A DNA stretch of 8,524 bases from Bacteroidales bacterium (GCA_031279795.1 JAITHZ010000112.1:1-8524), one strand, 5' to 3'. Counted from the first letter of the stretch, positions 1-6,802 are shown. Numbers and translations: made by a program. The notes: generated by a model from the sequence alone, not told the origin.

Positions 1-92
1 GCAAGGACATAAAGGCGTTGACCGATCCAACGAACTATCTCCATTATCCAATCATTGGAGACGTATGGCCAAATATGCCGAGAACATATTAA
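1..92 (+). CDS. C-terminal end of a SusD/RagB-like glycan-binding outer-membrane lipoprotein (partial)
   Basis: Reading from base 3, the frame stays open to a TAA at 90-92 and gives about 29 residues ending DPTNYLHYPI...PNMPRTY. SusD/RagB proteins commonly finish with a similar stretch: D/N-P-x-N-Y, a Y/F-P-I core, a hydrophilic turn and a final aromatic residue. SusD partners sit on the outer membrane over the SusC TonB-dependent transporter and pass oligosaccharides to it. The start and the diagnostic N-terminal domains lie outside the window. The call therefore rests on this short tail plus the context: a surface-type lipoprotein starts 23 bp downstream and PUL enzymes follow. The last residues differ from the common NPGY ending, so another PUL lipoprotein cannot be excluded. 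Confidence 0.5.
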   Translation, partial: KDIKALTDPTNYLHYPIIGDVWPNMPRTY

Positions 93-115
93 TAATGAAA
101 TAATAACACGATAAT

Positions 116-1321
116 ATGAAAAAATTAACATATCTTAGTTGGGGAGTTTTGGCAGTGCAGGTTGTTTTGATGATAGCCTGTCAGGATAAACCGGATGTAT
201 ATCAGTTCCCGACGGAAAATTATTATTACGAAGTGCCGTATGTTCCTGTTACAGAGAATTATGTAGTTGGCGCGCGTTACGAATCAGTCGATACGGGCTA
301 TTGGTACGATTACAAACTCTCAAAAGTTATCCCCTATACAGGCAGATCAATTTTTGGGGAATACAGCTGGCGTAAAGATCCGCAAGTCATTGTCCAACAG
401 TTGGCTTACGGCAAAAAAGCCGGTATTGATTTCTTTATCATCAACTGGAACGGACATGGTTCGGATACGCTCTTGTGGGAGTATGAAAGAAGCTACCAGC
501 AGGGAGACCCCAAACTGGTGGTTCATTACGATCCGGGGCATCGTTTCGGCATCGCCAAAGACACCCTGCTGTATATGCCAGCACGCCTGGATTCTACATA
601 CAGGGATGTAGATTCGCTGTACGTGAATCTGATGAGCAAAAATCTCTATTACAAAGGCGCCGATGGCAATCCGGTGATGGTGTTCAGTGACAATTTCACC
701 AACAGAGCCGATATTCCGTACGCTTCCACTTTTGTGGCCAAGATGCGGGAATATGTAAAGACAAAATCAGGCGGAACGTTATGGATAATAGGCGAACTTG
801 GGGGCGGATGGACATCGCCGGAGAAGTGGGGATTTCCACCCGACAGCAAGAAACCTTATGACGGACGTGGCGACACTACGGCGATATTCGATGCATTGTA
901 CAACAACAATATGACAACCAACTCCTACGACCGGTTCTACGGATACTATTCGTTTATGGACTTTAATTTCAATTACTGGCAAGTGCGAATGACCAGTATC
1001 GGACGCGAATACATACCGTGCATCGAAGCGGCTTATGACAACTATGCCAACGACCCGAAAAGTTCGACGATTATTCTGCACCGTTGTTATGATACCAGCG
1101 CGACAAAAGATAATGTCTACTGGAATCTGGCGAATGTCGCAAAGCGGAATGTAGGAAAGAGCCGGATTGTGATTATCAATTCGTGGAATAATTATCGCAT
1201 CGGCAGCAACCTGGAACCGACCGTCGACGCTCCCGACAAAGGCGATGTTGCAAACGGCGGATACAAAGGATTCGGCGAACTCTATCTGGAATACACGCGA
1301 AAATTCTTCAAGCTGGAGTAA
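116..1321 (+). CDS. GH99/GH71-like (WbsX-like) barrel lipoprotein, possibly a glycan-binding pseudo-enzyme
   Basis: This is a 401-residue lipoprotein. The signal peptide has basic residues KK at 2-3, a hydrophobic stretch and a lipobox MIAC with the acceptor Cys22. It is followed by QDKPD, an acidic stretch of the kind that directs Bacteroidetes lipoproteins to the cell surface. Residues ~50-115 look like the N-terminal strand and helix of GH99/GH71/WbsX-like barrels: an R/Y-rich strand, IPYTGR, a D-P-x-V-I helix, then KKAGIDFFIINWNG at 100-113. The C-terminal end keeps the family SWN-x(8)-EP outline at 356-368 (SWNNYRIGSNLEP). In GH99 enzymes this place normally reads NEWHE, with the two glutamates implicated in catalysis. 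Here those positions are Asn359 and Ile362. Being 23 bp after a SusD-like gene is the usual position of a surface glycan-binding protein. I infer a glycan-binding or divergent catalytic role. The fold call is fairly sure and the function is not. Confidence 0.7.
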   Translation: MKKLTYLSWGVLAVQVVLMIACQDKPDVYQFPTENYYYEVPYVPVTENYVVGARYESVDTGYWYDYKLSKVIPYTGRSIFGEYSWRKDPQVIVQQLAYGKKAGIDFFIINWNGHGSDTLLWEYERSYQQGDPKLVVHYDPGHRFGIAKDTLLYMPARLDSTYRDVDSLYVNLMSKNLYYKGADGNPVMVFSDNFTNRADIPYASTFVAKMREYVKTKSGGTLWIIGELGGGWTSPEKWGFPPDSKKPYDGRGDTTAIFDALYNNNMTTNSYDRFYGYYSFMDFNFNYWQVRMTSIGREYIPCIEAAYDNYANDPKSSTIILHRCYDTSATKDNVYWNLANVAKRNVGKSRIVIINSWNNYRIGSNLEPTVDAPDKGDVANGGYKGFGELYLEYTRKFFKLE

Positions 1322-1416
1322 GCCAGCGGACAACCGAAAAGCGTACAGGTAAAGAGATTGAACGGTTTAGCGGATTTCAACAGTCCGAAAATTGAAATGA
1401 TTGTTCTTTGAAAAAA

Positions 1417-1631
1417 TATTGACAGTTGACTCTGTGATGGCGATAGCGTGCATTAATCCCGAAAAGCCTTGAAAGGGCTATGTCATTAGCCCTGCGTAGA
1501 ATTGCCCCTAACGACGAAATCGAATGCCCCAGTGTTGTTGCCTGTCCTTACAAGGATTGCTGTGGAGTAATGCCGCCTTCGGGCAACATGTTATAATTTT
1601 TGGTCGACTTCAGTTGAGTTGACTGTCAATA
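1417..1631. repeat. 215-bp element with 16-bp imperfect inverted ends, MITE-like or structured RNA
   Basis: The left end TATTGACAGTTGACTC (1417-1432) and right end GAGTTGACTGTCAATA (1616-1631) are inverted copies, with 14 of 16 positions complementary and the outer 10 perfect. Inside are a hairpin at 1474-1493 and a second possible long stem, TGTTGCC near 1537-1545 with GGCAACA near 1582-1588. No reading frame and no clear target-site duplication are visible. It could be a miniature transposable element, a dispersed structured repeat or a leader RNA of the downstream gene. The sequence does not decide among these. Confidence 0.4.
1474..1493. other. Perfect 7-bp hairpin (AGGGCTA / TAGCCCT, 6-base loop)
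   Basis: AGGGCTA at 1474-1480 pairs fully with TAGCCCT at 1487-1493 around the loop TGTCAT. It lies ~150 bp after the stop codon of the GH99-like gene. No T-run follows, so it is not a canonical intrinsic terminator. It is probably part of the fold of the surrounding 215-bp element. Confidence 0.5.
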
Positions 1632-1683
1632 ACTATTTTTTATTTACTTTTTATTTTTTTATTCTGATTTAAAATTAAATTTT

Positions 1684-3561
1684 ATGAAAACAAATTCTTA
1701 CTTGAAAACATTGGCAGTTGCAGCAATGCTTGGCGCAGCCGCCTGTGTGAGCGCGCAAAACACGCTCTATGTATCGGCCGCAGGAAGCGATACAAACGAT
1801 GGACTTACGCTGGAAGCGGCGTTGGCGAGTACAGCAAAGGCAGTTGAAGTGGCTGCTATTGGCGATAAAATCATAATCAACGGCACAGTAACTGTTGCTG
1901 CTACAGCTACCTTTGCCAAAGAGTTGACTTTTATCGGCGAAAACAACGCACAGTTGAAAGGCAACGGGGCCACGCGACTTTTAGCCCTTGAGGCAGGCGC
2001 AAACGCCAAATTCCAGGGAATTACGTTTGCCGATGGTCTGGCCGATGGTTCTGCCGGTGGCATTCTGATTCAAAATTCAAAAGCTGAATTTTATTCCTGC
2101 CGGTTTATTAACAACAAAATGATTGGTGACGGCGACGGCGGCGCAATGACCATTGAAGGAACGAAAGAAGAAACCTACGTGAAAATCTACAACTGCGTGT
2201 TCGACGGCAATTCTTCCGAAAGAAGAGGTGGCGCTCTTGCAGTGCGAGGGCCCGATGGCGACCGTCCGGTAGTAGAAATAGCCTACAGCACCTTCCAGAA
2301 CAATACAACGCCGGAAGGCAACGGTGAAAATCGCGGTGGCGCGTTCTCGTTTTTCCGTGGCGAAATCAGTTTTTACATGTGCGATATTAAAAACAATAAA
2401 GCAGGCGCACGAGTCGATCCCGAAAGCACGCTTGATGGAGCCGGTGGCGGCGCAATTGTTTGCAGCAACGACGCGACCATCTACTTCGAAAATTCCAGCC
2501 TGTACGCTAACTCGGCCACCAGCCATGGCGCGCTTGTGTTTGCTATGGGAACTACTACCCTGACGTTTATAAACACCTCAATTATAAACAATTTGGGCAA
2601 TGGCGACGGTGTCGGTCTGTTCTTCCAGCCTGGTGATTTTGTCTCTAACAAATTTGTTAATGTTACATTTGCAGGAAACACGCGCCCAGGAGGGAACGAC
2701 TGGAACTTTGCCGGCGTTCGCGTTCATCAGCCGGCGTTTGCGCTCGACATTTACAATTCGATCTTTGTCCATAACTTTGCCTTAGGAGCCGATGGCGGTA
2801 ACAACGGTTCCGGCGATATTGGCTTTAATGGTCAGAATGCCGACCAGATGAAGCAGTGCGTTATTAAAAATTCGTTTATCGGAAATATTCACTACAACGG
2901 CGCAGCACAGGTTTCCGCCCAGGATAATCAGAATATATACACTCTGTCGACACTTGGCGAATATGATGACAGAGCGAATTATCTGTACGGAGAAGATGTG
3001 TCGGGAATCTATTGGGACGCCGATTTCCAGCATACGGCAGCCAATCGGCAAGGATTAGCGCAGTCAGCCTTGAGTTCGGTATCCTACCTTACATTGAAGT
3101 CTGATGCAGAAACGGCAGGATTGGGCGATCCCGCGCTGTTGGAAGACGAATCCGGCGCGCTGTACGACCAGTTTGGCACAGAACGCGAACCAGGAGAAGA
3201 AGACGGCAGCATCTTTGCGGGCGCTATTCAGTCGGTTGTAGGCGAAATGGAAATACCAGCGCCCAAAACGCCCGACCCGTATCCATTGACTACCGGCATC
3301 AAACAGGTCAAACCGTCGGCAGAAATCATACTTCCGGGCGTGGTGAAGGCAAATGGCTTGCTCCAGATCAATTTTGGTTCGTTAAGCGGACAAGCGCAAG
3401 GCGTACTGTACAACACAAGCGGCCAGTATGTGAAAGATTTGTTTAACCGGTCGGTTCTTGTTAAGGATTTCTTCCCAGTCGATGGAGTAGCTCCAGGCAT
3501 TTATGTTCTGAAAGTGACCATTGGCGATAAAACTTTTGCAAAGCAATTAATCATTCAATAA
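1684..3561 (+). CDS. Secreted right-handed beta-helix protein with T9SS C-terminal sorting domain
   Basis: This 625-residue protein is built from the N-terminus as follows. The signal peptide probably ends CVSA|QN at Ala24/Gln25, leaving an N-terminal Gln as is common in T9SS cargo. A strand NTLYVSAAGSDTNDG (26-40) follows, typical of the entry to Bacteroidetes pectate-lyase-like helices. Residues ~85-385 are beta-helix coils with recurring FxxN and GGA motifs (FINN 141-144 with GGAM 152-155, FDGN with GGAL, FQNN with GGAF, then GGAI). This resembles the repeat of chlamydial Pmp proteins. The C-terminal ~90 residues (from ~537) form a T9SS type A sorting domain with NTSGQYV, GIYVLKV (605-611) and a terminal KQLIIQ. 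The mature protein should cross the outer membrane and be anchored or released by the sortase-like PorU. Such helices in PULs are polysaccharide lyases, hydrolases or binding proteins, and I see no decisive catalytic motif. The stop codon overlaps the GH3 start, suggesting coupled expression. Confidence 0.85.
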   Translation: MKTNSYLKTLAVAAMLGAAACVSAQNTLYVSAAGSDTNDGLTLEAALASTAKAVEVAAIGDKIIINGTVTVAATATFAKELTFIGENNAQLKGNGATRLLALEAGANAKFQGITFADGLADGSAGGILIQNSKAEFYSCRFINNKMIGDGDGGAMTIEGTKEETYVKIYNCVFDGNSSERRGGALAVRGPDGDRPVVEIAYSTFQNNTTPEGNGENRGGAFSFFRGEISFYMCDIKNNKAGARVDPESTLDGAGGGAIVCSNDATIYFENSSLYANSATSHGALVFAMGTTTLTFINTSIINNLGNGDGVGLFFQPGDFVSNKFVNVTFAGNTRPGGNDWNFAGVRVHQPAFALDIYNSIFVHNFALGADGGNNGSGDIGFNGQNADQMKQCVIKNSFIGNIHYNGAAQVSAQDNQNIYTLSTLGEYDDRANYLYGEDVSGIYWDADFQHTAANRQGLAQSALSSVSYLTLKSDAETAGLGDPALLEDESGALYDQFGTEREPGEEDGSIFAGAIQSVVGEMEIPAPKTPDPYPLTTGIKQVKPSAEIILPGVVKANGLLQINFGSLSGQAQGVLYNTSGQYVKDLFNRSVLVKDFFPVDGVAPGIYVLKVTIGDKTFAKQLIIQ

Positions 3562-6275
3562 TGGCGTGCAATCCCAACAAAAACCAGCAAAGGGGCAAAA
3601 GGCGAAAGGCTTTTTGCCTTTTGCCCTTTGCCTGTTACTTTTTTCTCATATTGGCAGGATGCAACCAGACGCCTGCCTATAAAAACCCTTCCCTGTCGAT
3701 AGAAAAACGGGTTGACGACCTTCTTGCACGCATGACGCTCGAAGAAAAAGCGGCGCAATTGGACATGCTCGCCGCCAACGATATCCTGGAAGATTCAGAA
3801 ACACTGTCGGACGAGCGTGTAAGGCTTTATATTGACGCCATGAACATTGGCGCTGTTCACGATCTGTATCCCAAAACGGCCGCTCTGTCCAACCGGCTGC
3901 AGCGGCGCTCGGTGGAAAACACCCGGCTGGGCGTCCCGTTGCTGTTTATTGAAGAAGCGCTGCACGGATACCAGGGCGCAGGCGCAACCACTTTTCCCAT
4001 TCCGCAGGGAAATGCCTCAACATGGGATACTACCCTGATTTACAACATAGGACGCGCCATAGCAACGGAAGCGCGTGCACATGGCGTTCACTTCGTATTG
4101 GCGCCTAACCTCGACCTGGCGCGCGAAATCCGCTGGGGACGTGTAGAAGAAACATTTGGCGAAGACGTCTATCTCGCATCACGCATGGGCGTGCATCTCA
4201 TCAAGGGTTTGCAGGGAGCGCGACTGACGGATAGCAATGCCGTGATAGCCGAACCGAAACATTTTGCGCTGCACGGCTCGCCCGAAAATGGAAGCAACGA
4301 AGGCCCCGTGCATATCGGCGAACGCGAAGCCCGTTCCACTGGCCTGTATGTCTTTGAAAAAGCCGTGAAAGAAGGCGGCGCGAAAGGCATTATGGCAGCT
4401 TACCACGAAATGGACGGCGTTCCGAGCGTCGCAAACAGCTGGCTGCTCACCACAGTCCTCCGCGACGAATGGGGATTCGACGGATGCGTAGTTACCGATT
4501 TGGGCGCTATTAAAAAACAGATAACAACCCACCGTACGGCCACTAATGCCGAAGAAGCTATTACCAATGCCCTTTCCGCAGGATTGGACATGCAGTTCTA
4601 CGATTTTCCCTACAGCGAATTTCAACACACAATTGTGGAGGCAGTCAAAAACGGGAAACTGCCGCAAAACGACTTGGACAGGGCAGTAAAAAACATCCTG
4701 CGTGTTAAATTCATGCTCGGTCTGTTCGATAATCCGTATATTGACGAAACGCTCGTCGAACGAACACTGCACAGTGCAGAACATCAGGCGCTTGCTCTGG
4801 AAGCAGCGCGGCAGTCAATCGTACTGCTGAAAAACGAAAACAGCGTGTTGCCCCTCCCACCAGTCGACGGCGGCATGCGCATCACCTTAACAGGCAATCT
4901 TGCAACCTCAACATACACCGGCGGTTATTCTCCAGCTGGCGCCGAAGCAGTTTCCGTCTACGAAGCCATGCGCGAAAAATTCGGACCGTCGCTCGCCATC
5001 GACTATATCAACTGCGAAGTATCCGACCGCTTTTCTTCAATTCTTCCGGCTTTCCTGTCGCCCAGCCTCAATACTTCGGAAAACGGATTAAAGGTGGAAT
5101 ATTTCAACAACCCCCGTTTAGAAGGCAACCCCGCCTATACCACCATCGACGCCAACCTGAATCCCTACTGGCACAACCTGAGTCCGGCGCCCGGAATCAG
5201 CCCCGACAGTTTTTCTGTCCGCTGGTCGGGCTACCTCACCGCGCCGTCCGCCAATATGTATGAAATGGATTTTCGCGCAGCCGGCTACAGTCGTATGTAC
5301 ATCAACGACCAGCTTGTTTTTGATCACTGGAGCGATGAATGGAAAGACACAGGTGCGCGGAAAACAATCCGGCTGGAAGCAGGGAAACCCGTTCCGTTCC
5401 GGATCGAATACGCCAAAACGGGAGGCAATGCGGGCGTATGGCTGAAATGGCGTCTGACGCAAGTCGAATCGCTTGGTCTGTATGCCGACATTACCCGTTC
5501 GGCAGGGAAATCGGATGCAGTTGTTCTCGTAATGGGCGAAGCGCAGGAAGAAGTGGGCGAAAGTCGCGACAAATGCGACCTGAATCCACATGCAATGGAT
5601 TTGGAAATACTGAAAGCAGCTGCCAAATCAGGCAAACCGGTGATTACTGTAATGATAACCGGACGTCCGCTGATTTTGACTCAACTGAGCGAAATGTCCC
5701 AAGCCGTTCTGCAATGCTGGTTCGGAGGTGAAGCTGCAGGGACGGCTATTTGCGACGTTCTCTGGGGACAGTACAACCCGTCTGGACGGCTGGCAGTTAC
5801 TTTTCCCCGCTCGCAGGGGCAGCTGCCCATGTATTATTCGCGCAAGCCATCGTCTCACAGGAAATACATCAGCGGGCAGGCCGAGCCGCTTTTTCCGTTC
5901 GGCTACGGATTGAGCTATTCCCGCTTTCAATACCAGCACCTGAACATCCAGCCTGCTAGCCCGACCGTACGCGACAATTTGTCCGTCAGTCTTGACATAC
6001 GCAACACAAGCAATGTCGACGGCGTCGAAACAGTGCAGCTGTATGTAAACGACCTGGTGAGCAGCGTGGAAACACCGGTGATAGAGCTGAAAGGTTTTGC
6101 CAAAGTCTTCGTCAAAGCTGGCGAAACAAAAACCGTCACCCTCACATTGACGCCCGAACACCTTTCGCTCATAGATAAAAACATGGAACGAACAGTCGAA
6201 CCCGGCGATTTTGAAATCATGGTCGGCAGTTCGTCCCGCGATATTCACCTGCGACAAACGGTGAGAATTAATTAG
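3561..6275 (+). CDS. Glycoside hydrolase family 3 lipoprotein with PA14 insert (beta-glucosidase/xylosidase type)
   Basis: This is a 904-residue GH3 exo-glycosidase that removes terminal beta-linked sugars with retention of configuration. The signal peptide ends in a strong lipobox LAGC with Cys34, so it should be a membrane-anchored lipoprotein. The N-terminal barrel starts near residue 45 (RMTLEEKAAQL at 57-67). It carries RWGRVEETFGED (191-202), the substrate-binding EPKHF (231-235) and the nucleophile Asp313 in VVTDLGAI. The C-terminal alpha/beta domain is split by a PA14 module at ~508-635 (GLKVEYFNN to WLKW). The probable acid/base is Glu667 in GESRDK. A fibronectin-III-like domain ends the protein (~805-895). 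The start ATG shares one base with the preceding stop codon. No other Met precedes the lipobox, so this start is favoured despite an unusually long basic n-region (residues 1-17), which is encoded by a palindrome. The stop TAG belongs to the first heptamer repeat. Substrate specificity cannot be read from sequence. Confidence 0.93.
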   Translation: MACNPNKNQQRGKRRKAFCLLPFACYFFLILAGCNQTPAYKNPSLSIEKRVDDLLARMTLEEKAAQLDMLAANDILEDSETLSDERVRLYIDAMNIGAVHDLYPKTAALSNRLQRRSVENTRLGVPLLFIEEALHGYQGAGATTFPIPQGNASTWDTTLIYNIGRAIATEARAHGVHFVLAPNLDLAREIRWGRVEETFGEDVYLASRMGVHLIKGLQGARLTDSNAVIAEPKHFALHGSPENGSNEGPVHIGEREARSTGLYVFEKAVKEGGAKGIMAAYHEMDGVPSVANSWLLTTVLRDEWGFDGCVVTDLGAIKKQITTHRTATNAEEAITNALSAGLDMQFYDFPYSEFQHTIVEAVKNGKLPQNDLDRAVKNILRVKFMLGLFDNPYIDETLVERTLHSAEHQALALEAARQSIVLLKNENSVLPLPPVDGGMRITLTGNLATSTYTGGYSPAGAEAVSVYEAMREKFGPSLAIDYINCEVSDRFSSILPAFLSPSLNTSENGLKVEYFNNPRLEGNPAYTTIDANLNPYWHNLSPAPGISPDSFSVRWSGYLTAPSANMYEMDFRAAGYSRMYINDQLVFDHWSDEWKDTGARKTIRLEAGKPVPFRIEYAKTGGNAGVWLKWRLTQVESLGLYADITRSAGKSDAVVLVMGEAQEEVGESRDKCDLNPHAMDLEILKAAAKSGKPVITVMITGRPLILTQLSEMSQAVLQCWFGGEAAGTAICDVLWGQYNPSGRLAVTFPRSQGQLPMYYSRKPSSHRKYISGQAEPLFPFGYGLSYSRFQYQHLNIQPASPTVRDNLSVSLDIRNTSNVDGVETVQLYVNDLVSSVETPVIELKGFAKVFVKAGETKTVTLTLTPEHLSLIDKNMERTVEPGDFEIMVGSSSRDIHLRQTVRIN
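3587..3632. repeat. Palindromic AAGGC-rich repeat inside the GH3 signal-peptide codons
   Basis: The left arm GCAAAGGGGCAAAAGGC (3587-3603) is inverted as GCCTTTTGCCCTTTGCC (3616-3632), with only a one-base offset near the outer end. The centre, GAAAGGCTTTTT, can also pair partly. The segment encodes residues ~9-24 of GH3 (RGKRRKAF then LLPFA), which are the basic and early hydrophobic parts of the signal peptide. It looks like a dispersed intergenic repeat captured in frame, and in the mRNA it would form a strong hairpin just after the start codon. Confidence 0.65.
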
Positions 6276-6380
6276 GAATTAGGAATTAAGAATTAAGAAT
6301 TAAGAATTAGGAATTAAGAATTAAGAATTAGGAATTAGGAATTAGGAATTAAGAATTAGGAATTAAGAATTAAGAATTAG
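6270..6380 (+). repeat. Heptanucleotide array A, 15 full copies of AATTARG plus a partial
   Basis: Fifteen contiguous 7-bp units read AATTAGG or AATTAAG, followed by a partial AATTAG. The order of the variable base is G G A A A G A A G G G A G A A. Only this purine varies within the array. The first unit supplies the TAG stop codon of GH3. Because 7 is not a multiple of 3, the array places TAA or TAG in all three forward frames and TAA in all three reverse frames every 21 bp. Confidence 0.95.
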
Positions 6381-6405
6381 AAGGCGTCCCTTGTTATACA
6401 AACGT
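6381..6405 (+). repeat. 25-bp conserved segment after array A, copy 1 of 2
   Basis: This segment directly follows array A. It matches 7442-7466 at 23 of 25 bases, and that copy directly follows array D. It shares the core CCCTTGTTATACAAACGT. In this copy the final ACAAACGT (6398-6405) is repeated at 6406-6413. The array and this segment behave as one composite repeat. Confidence 0.85.
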
Positions 6406-6429
6406 ACAAACGTTGGAATGACGCACGCT

Positions 6430-6448
6430 CCCTCCCCTTTGGGGAGGG
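6430..6448. other. GC-rich perfect hairpin (8-bp stem, TTT loop)
   Basis: CCCTCCCC at 6430-6437 pairs perfectly with GGGGAGGG at 6441-6448. It sits ~155 bp downstream of the GH3 stop codon, between two heptamer arrays. It could stop or stabilise the PUL transcript, but no T-run follows, so it may equally be another dispersed palindrome. Confidence 0.6.
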
Positions 6449-6463
6449 TCAGGTTCTGTTAAG

Positions 6464-6512
6464 AATTAGGAATTAAGAATTAGGAATTAAGAATTAGGAA
6501 TTAAGAATTACG
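6464..6512 (+). repeat. Heptanucleotide array B, seven units
   Basis: A partial TTAAG precedes seven 7-bp units. AATTAGG and AATTAAG alternate strictly for six units, and the last unit is AATTACG. This is the same repeat family and strand orientation as array A, from which it is separated by ~80 bp holding the 25-bp segment and a GC hairpin. Confidence 0.93.
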
Positions 6513-6530
6513 ATAATTGTTCTTTGATAT

Positions 6531-6579
6531 ATTGCAAATTACGAAACCCTTATTTTTTTAGCTCCCTTAGTAGCTGAAA
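6531..6579 (+). repeat. ~50-bp direct repeat, left copy
   Basis: The segment begins ATTGCAAATTACGAAACCC and ends CCCTTAGTAGCTGAAA. A second copy lies at 6708-6757 with about 46 of 50 positions identical and one indel. The two copies frame the 22-bp tandem array. The segment codes for nothing I recognise. Confidence 0.85.
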
Positions 6580-6580
6580 G

Positions 6581-6712
6581 GGATATTCAGAGTTCCGAAT
6601 GCGAATATTCAGAGTTCCGAATGCGAATATTCAGAGTTCCAAACGCGAATATTCAGAGTTTCGGATGCGAATATTCGGATTTCCAAACGCGAATATTCAG
6701 AGTTCCGATTGC
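6581..6712 (+). repeat. Six tandem 22-bp iteron-like repeats containing GAATATTC
   Basis: Six contiguous 22-bp units begin at 6581, 6603, 6625, 6647, 6669 and 6691. Most contain the palindrome GAATATTC followed by AGAGTTCC and a variable end (GAATGC, AAACGC, GGATGC or GATTGC). Unit 1 starts GGATATTC. Unit 5 is the most diverged (GGATTTCC after the palindrome). The 22-bp period is close to two helical turns, so equivalent sites would face the same side of the DNA, as in protein-binding iterons. The array ends 142 bp before the HU-related gene. There are no spacers, so it is not a CRISPR. Confidence 0.92.
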
Positions 6713-6757
6713 AAATTACGAAACCCTTATTTATTCGAGTTCCCTTAGTAGCTGAAA
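6708..6757 (+). repeat. ~50-bp direct repeat, right copy
   Basis: This is the second copy of the 6531-6579 segment. It overlaps the last five bases of the sixth 22-bp unit, so the two repeat types are joined in phase. After it, AGGAATATT looks like the start of a further 22-bp unit that is then lost. This suggests a higher-order repeat of flank plus 22-mers that has grown or shrunk by recombination. Confidence 0.85.
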
Positions 6758-6773
6758 AGGAATATTAACTTCT

Positions 6774-6802
6774 CCCTTATTCCCTCATTTAGAAAATAAG
6801 GG
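6774..6802. promoter_or_regulatory. Inverted repeat CCCTTATT...AATAAGGG upstream of the HU-related gene
   Basis: CCCTTATT at 6774-6781 and AATAAGGG at 6795-6802 are perfect inverted copies separated by 13 bases. They lie 51 bp before the HU start codon. An operator or a leader hairpin is possible. Between it and the start codon, 6821-6844 is nearly pure A/T with three TATTTAAW units, a typical unstructured Bacteroidetes leader. No convincing -7/-33 promoter pair was found. The role is inferred from position only. Confidence 0.35.

Larger units (their letters stand above)
1322..1683. other. Gene-free 362-bp spacer with structured element and A/T-rich leader
   Basis: No plausible gene is seen on either strand. 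The first ~95 bases look unremarkable. At 1400-1411 lies TTGTTCTTTGAA; a near-identical run occurs at 6516-6527 before the second repeat region. Bases 1417-1631 form an element with imperfect inverted ends, listed separately. Bases 1591-1602 (TTATAATTTTTG) resemble the Bacteroidetes -7 box TAnnTTTG with an extra base, but I see no matching TTTG -33 box at the right distance. The last ~50 bases are almost pure A/T and lead into the next start codon, as is usual for Bacteroidetes genes without a Shine-Dalgarno sequence. The size and content suggest that the beta-helix gene begins a new transcription unit. Confidence 0.6.

Noticed and set aside
1684..1746. Lipoprotein Cys21 in the beta-helix signal peptide (AAAC)
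   Set aside because: The residues before Cys21 fit a lipobox poorly, and a standard cleavage site after VSA (Ala24) leaving Gln agrees with T9SS cargo.
4179..4784. Long antisense reading frame opposite GH3, and similar ones at 5628-6257 and 779-1333
   Set aside because: These lie wholly within strongly recognised genes on the + strand. Their translations show no family motifs and are explained by codon bias.
6430..6448. Canonical intrinsic terminator of the GH3 gene
   Set aside because: The stem is strong but the following bases (TCAGGTTCTG) contain no T-run, so termination cannot be claimed.
6264..6512. Plasmid or phage origin based on repeats
   Set aside because: No replication initiator, partition gene or DnaA-box cluster is visible, and the flanking genes are chromosomal PUL enzymes.
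6581..6712. CRISPR array
   Set aside because: The 22-bp units are directly contiguous with no unique spacers and are themselves variable, and no cas gene is visible.
6574..6750. Small gene translated through the 22-bp repeats
   Set aside because: The units have no stop codon in any forward frame simply because of their composition. There is no convincing start codon or leader, and the frame closes in the ~50-bp flank.
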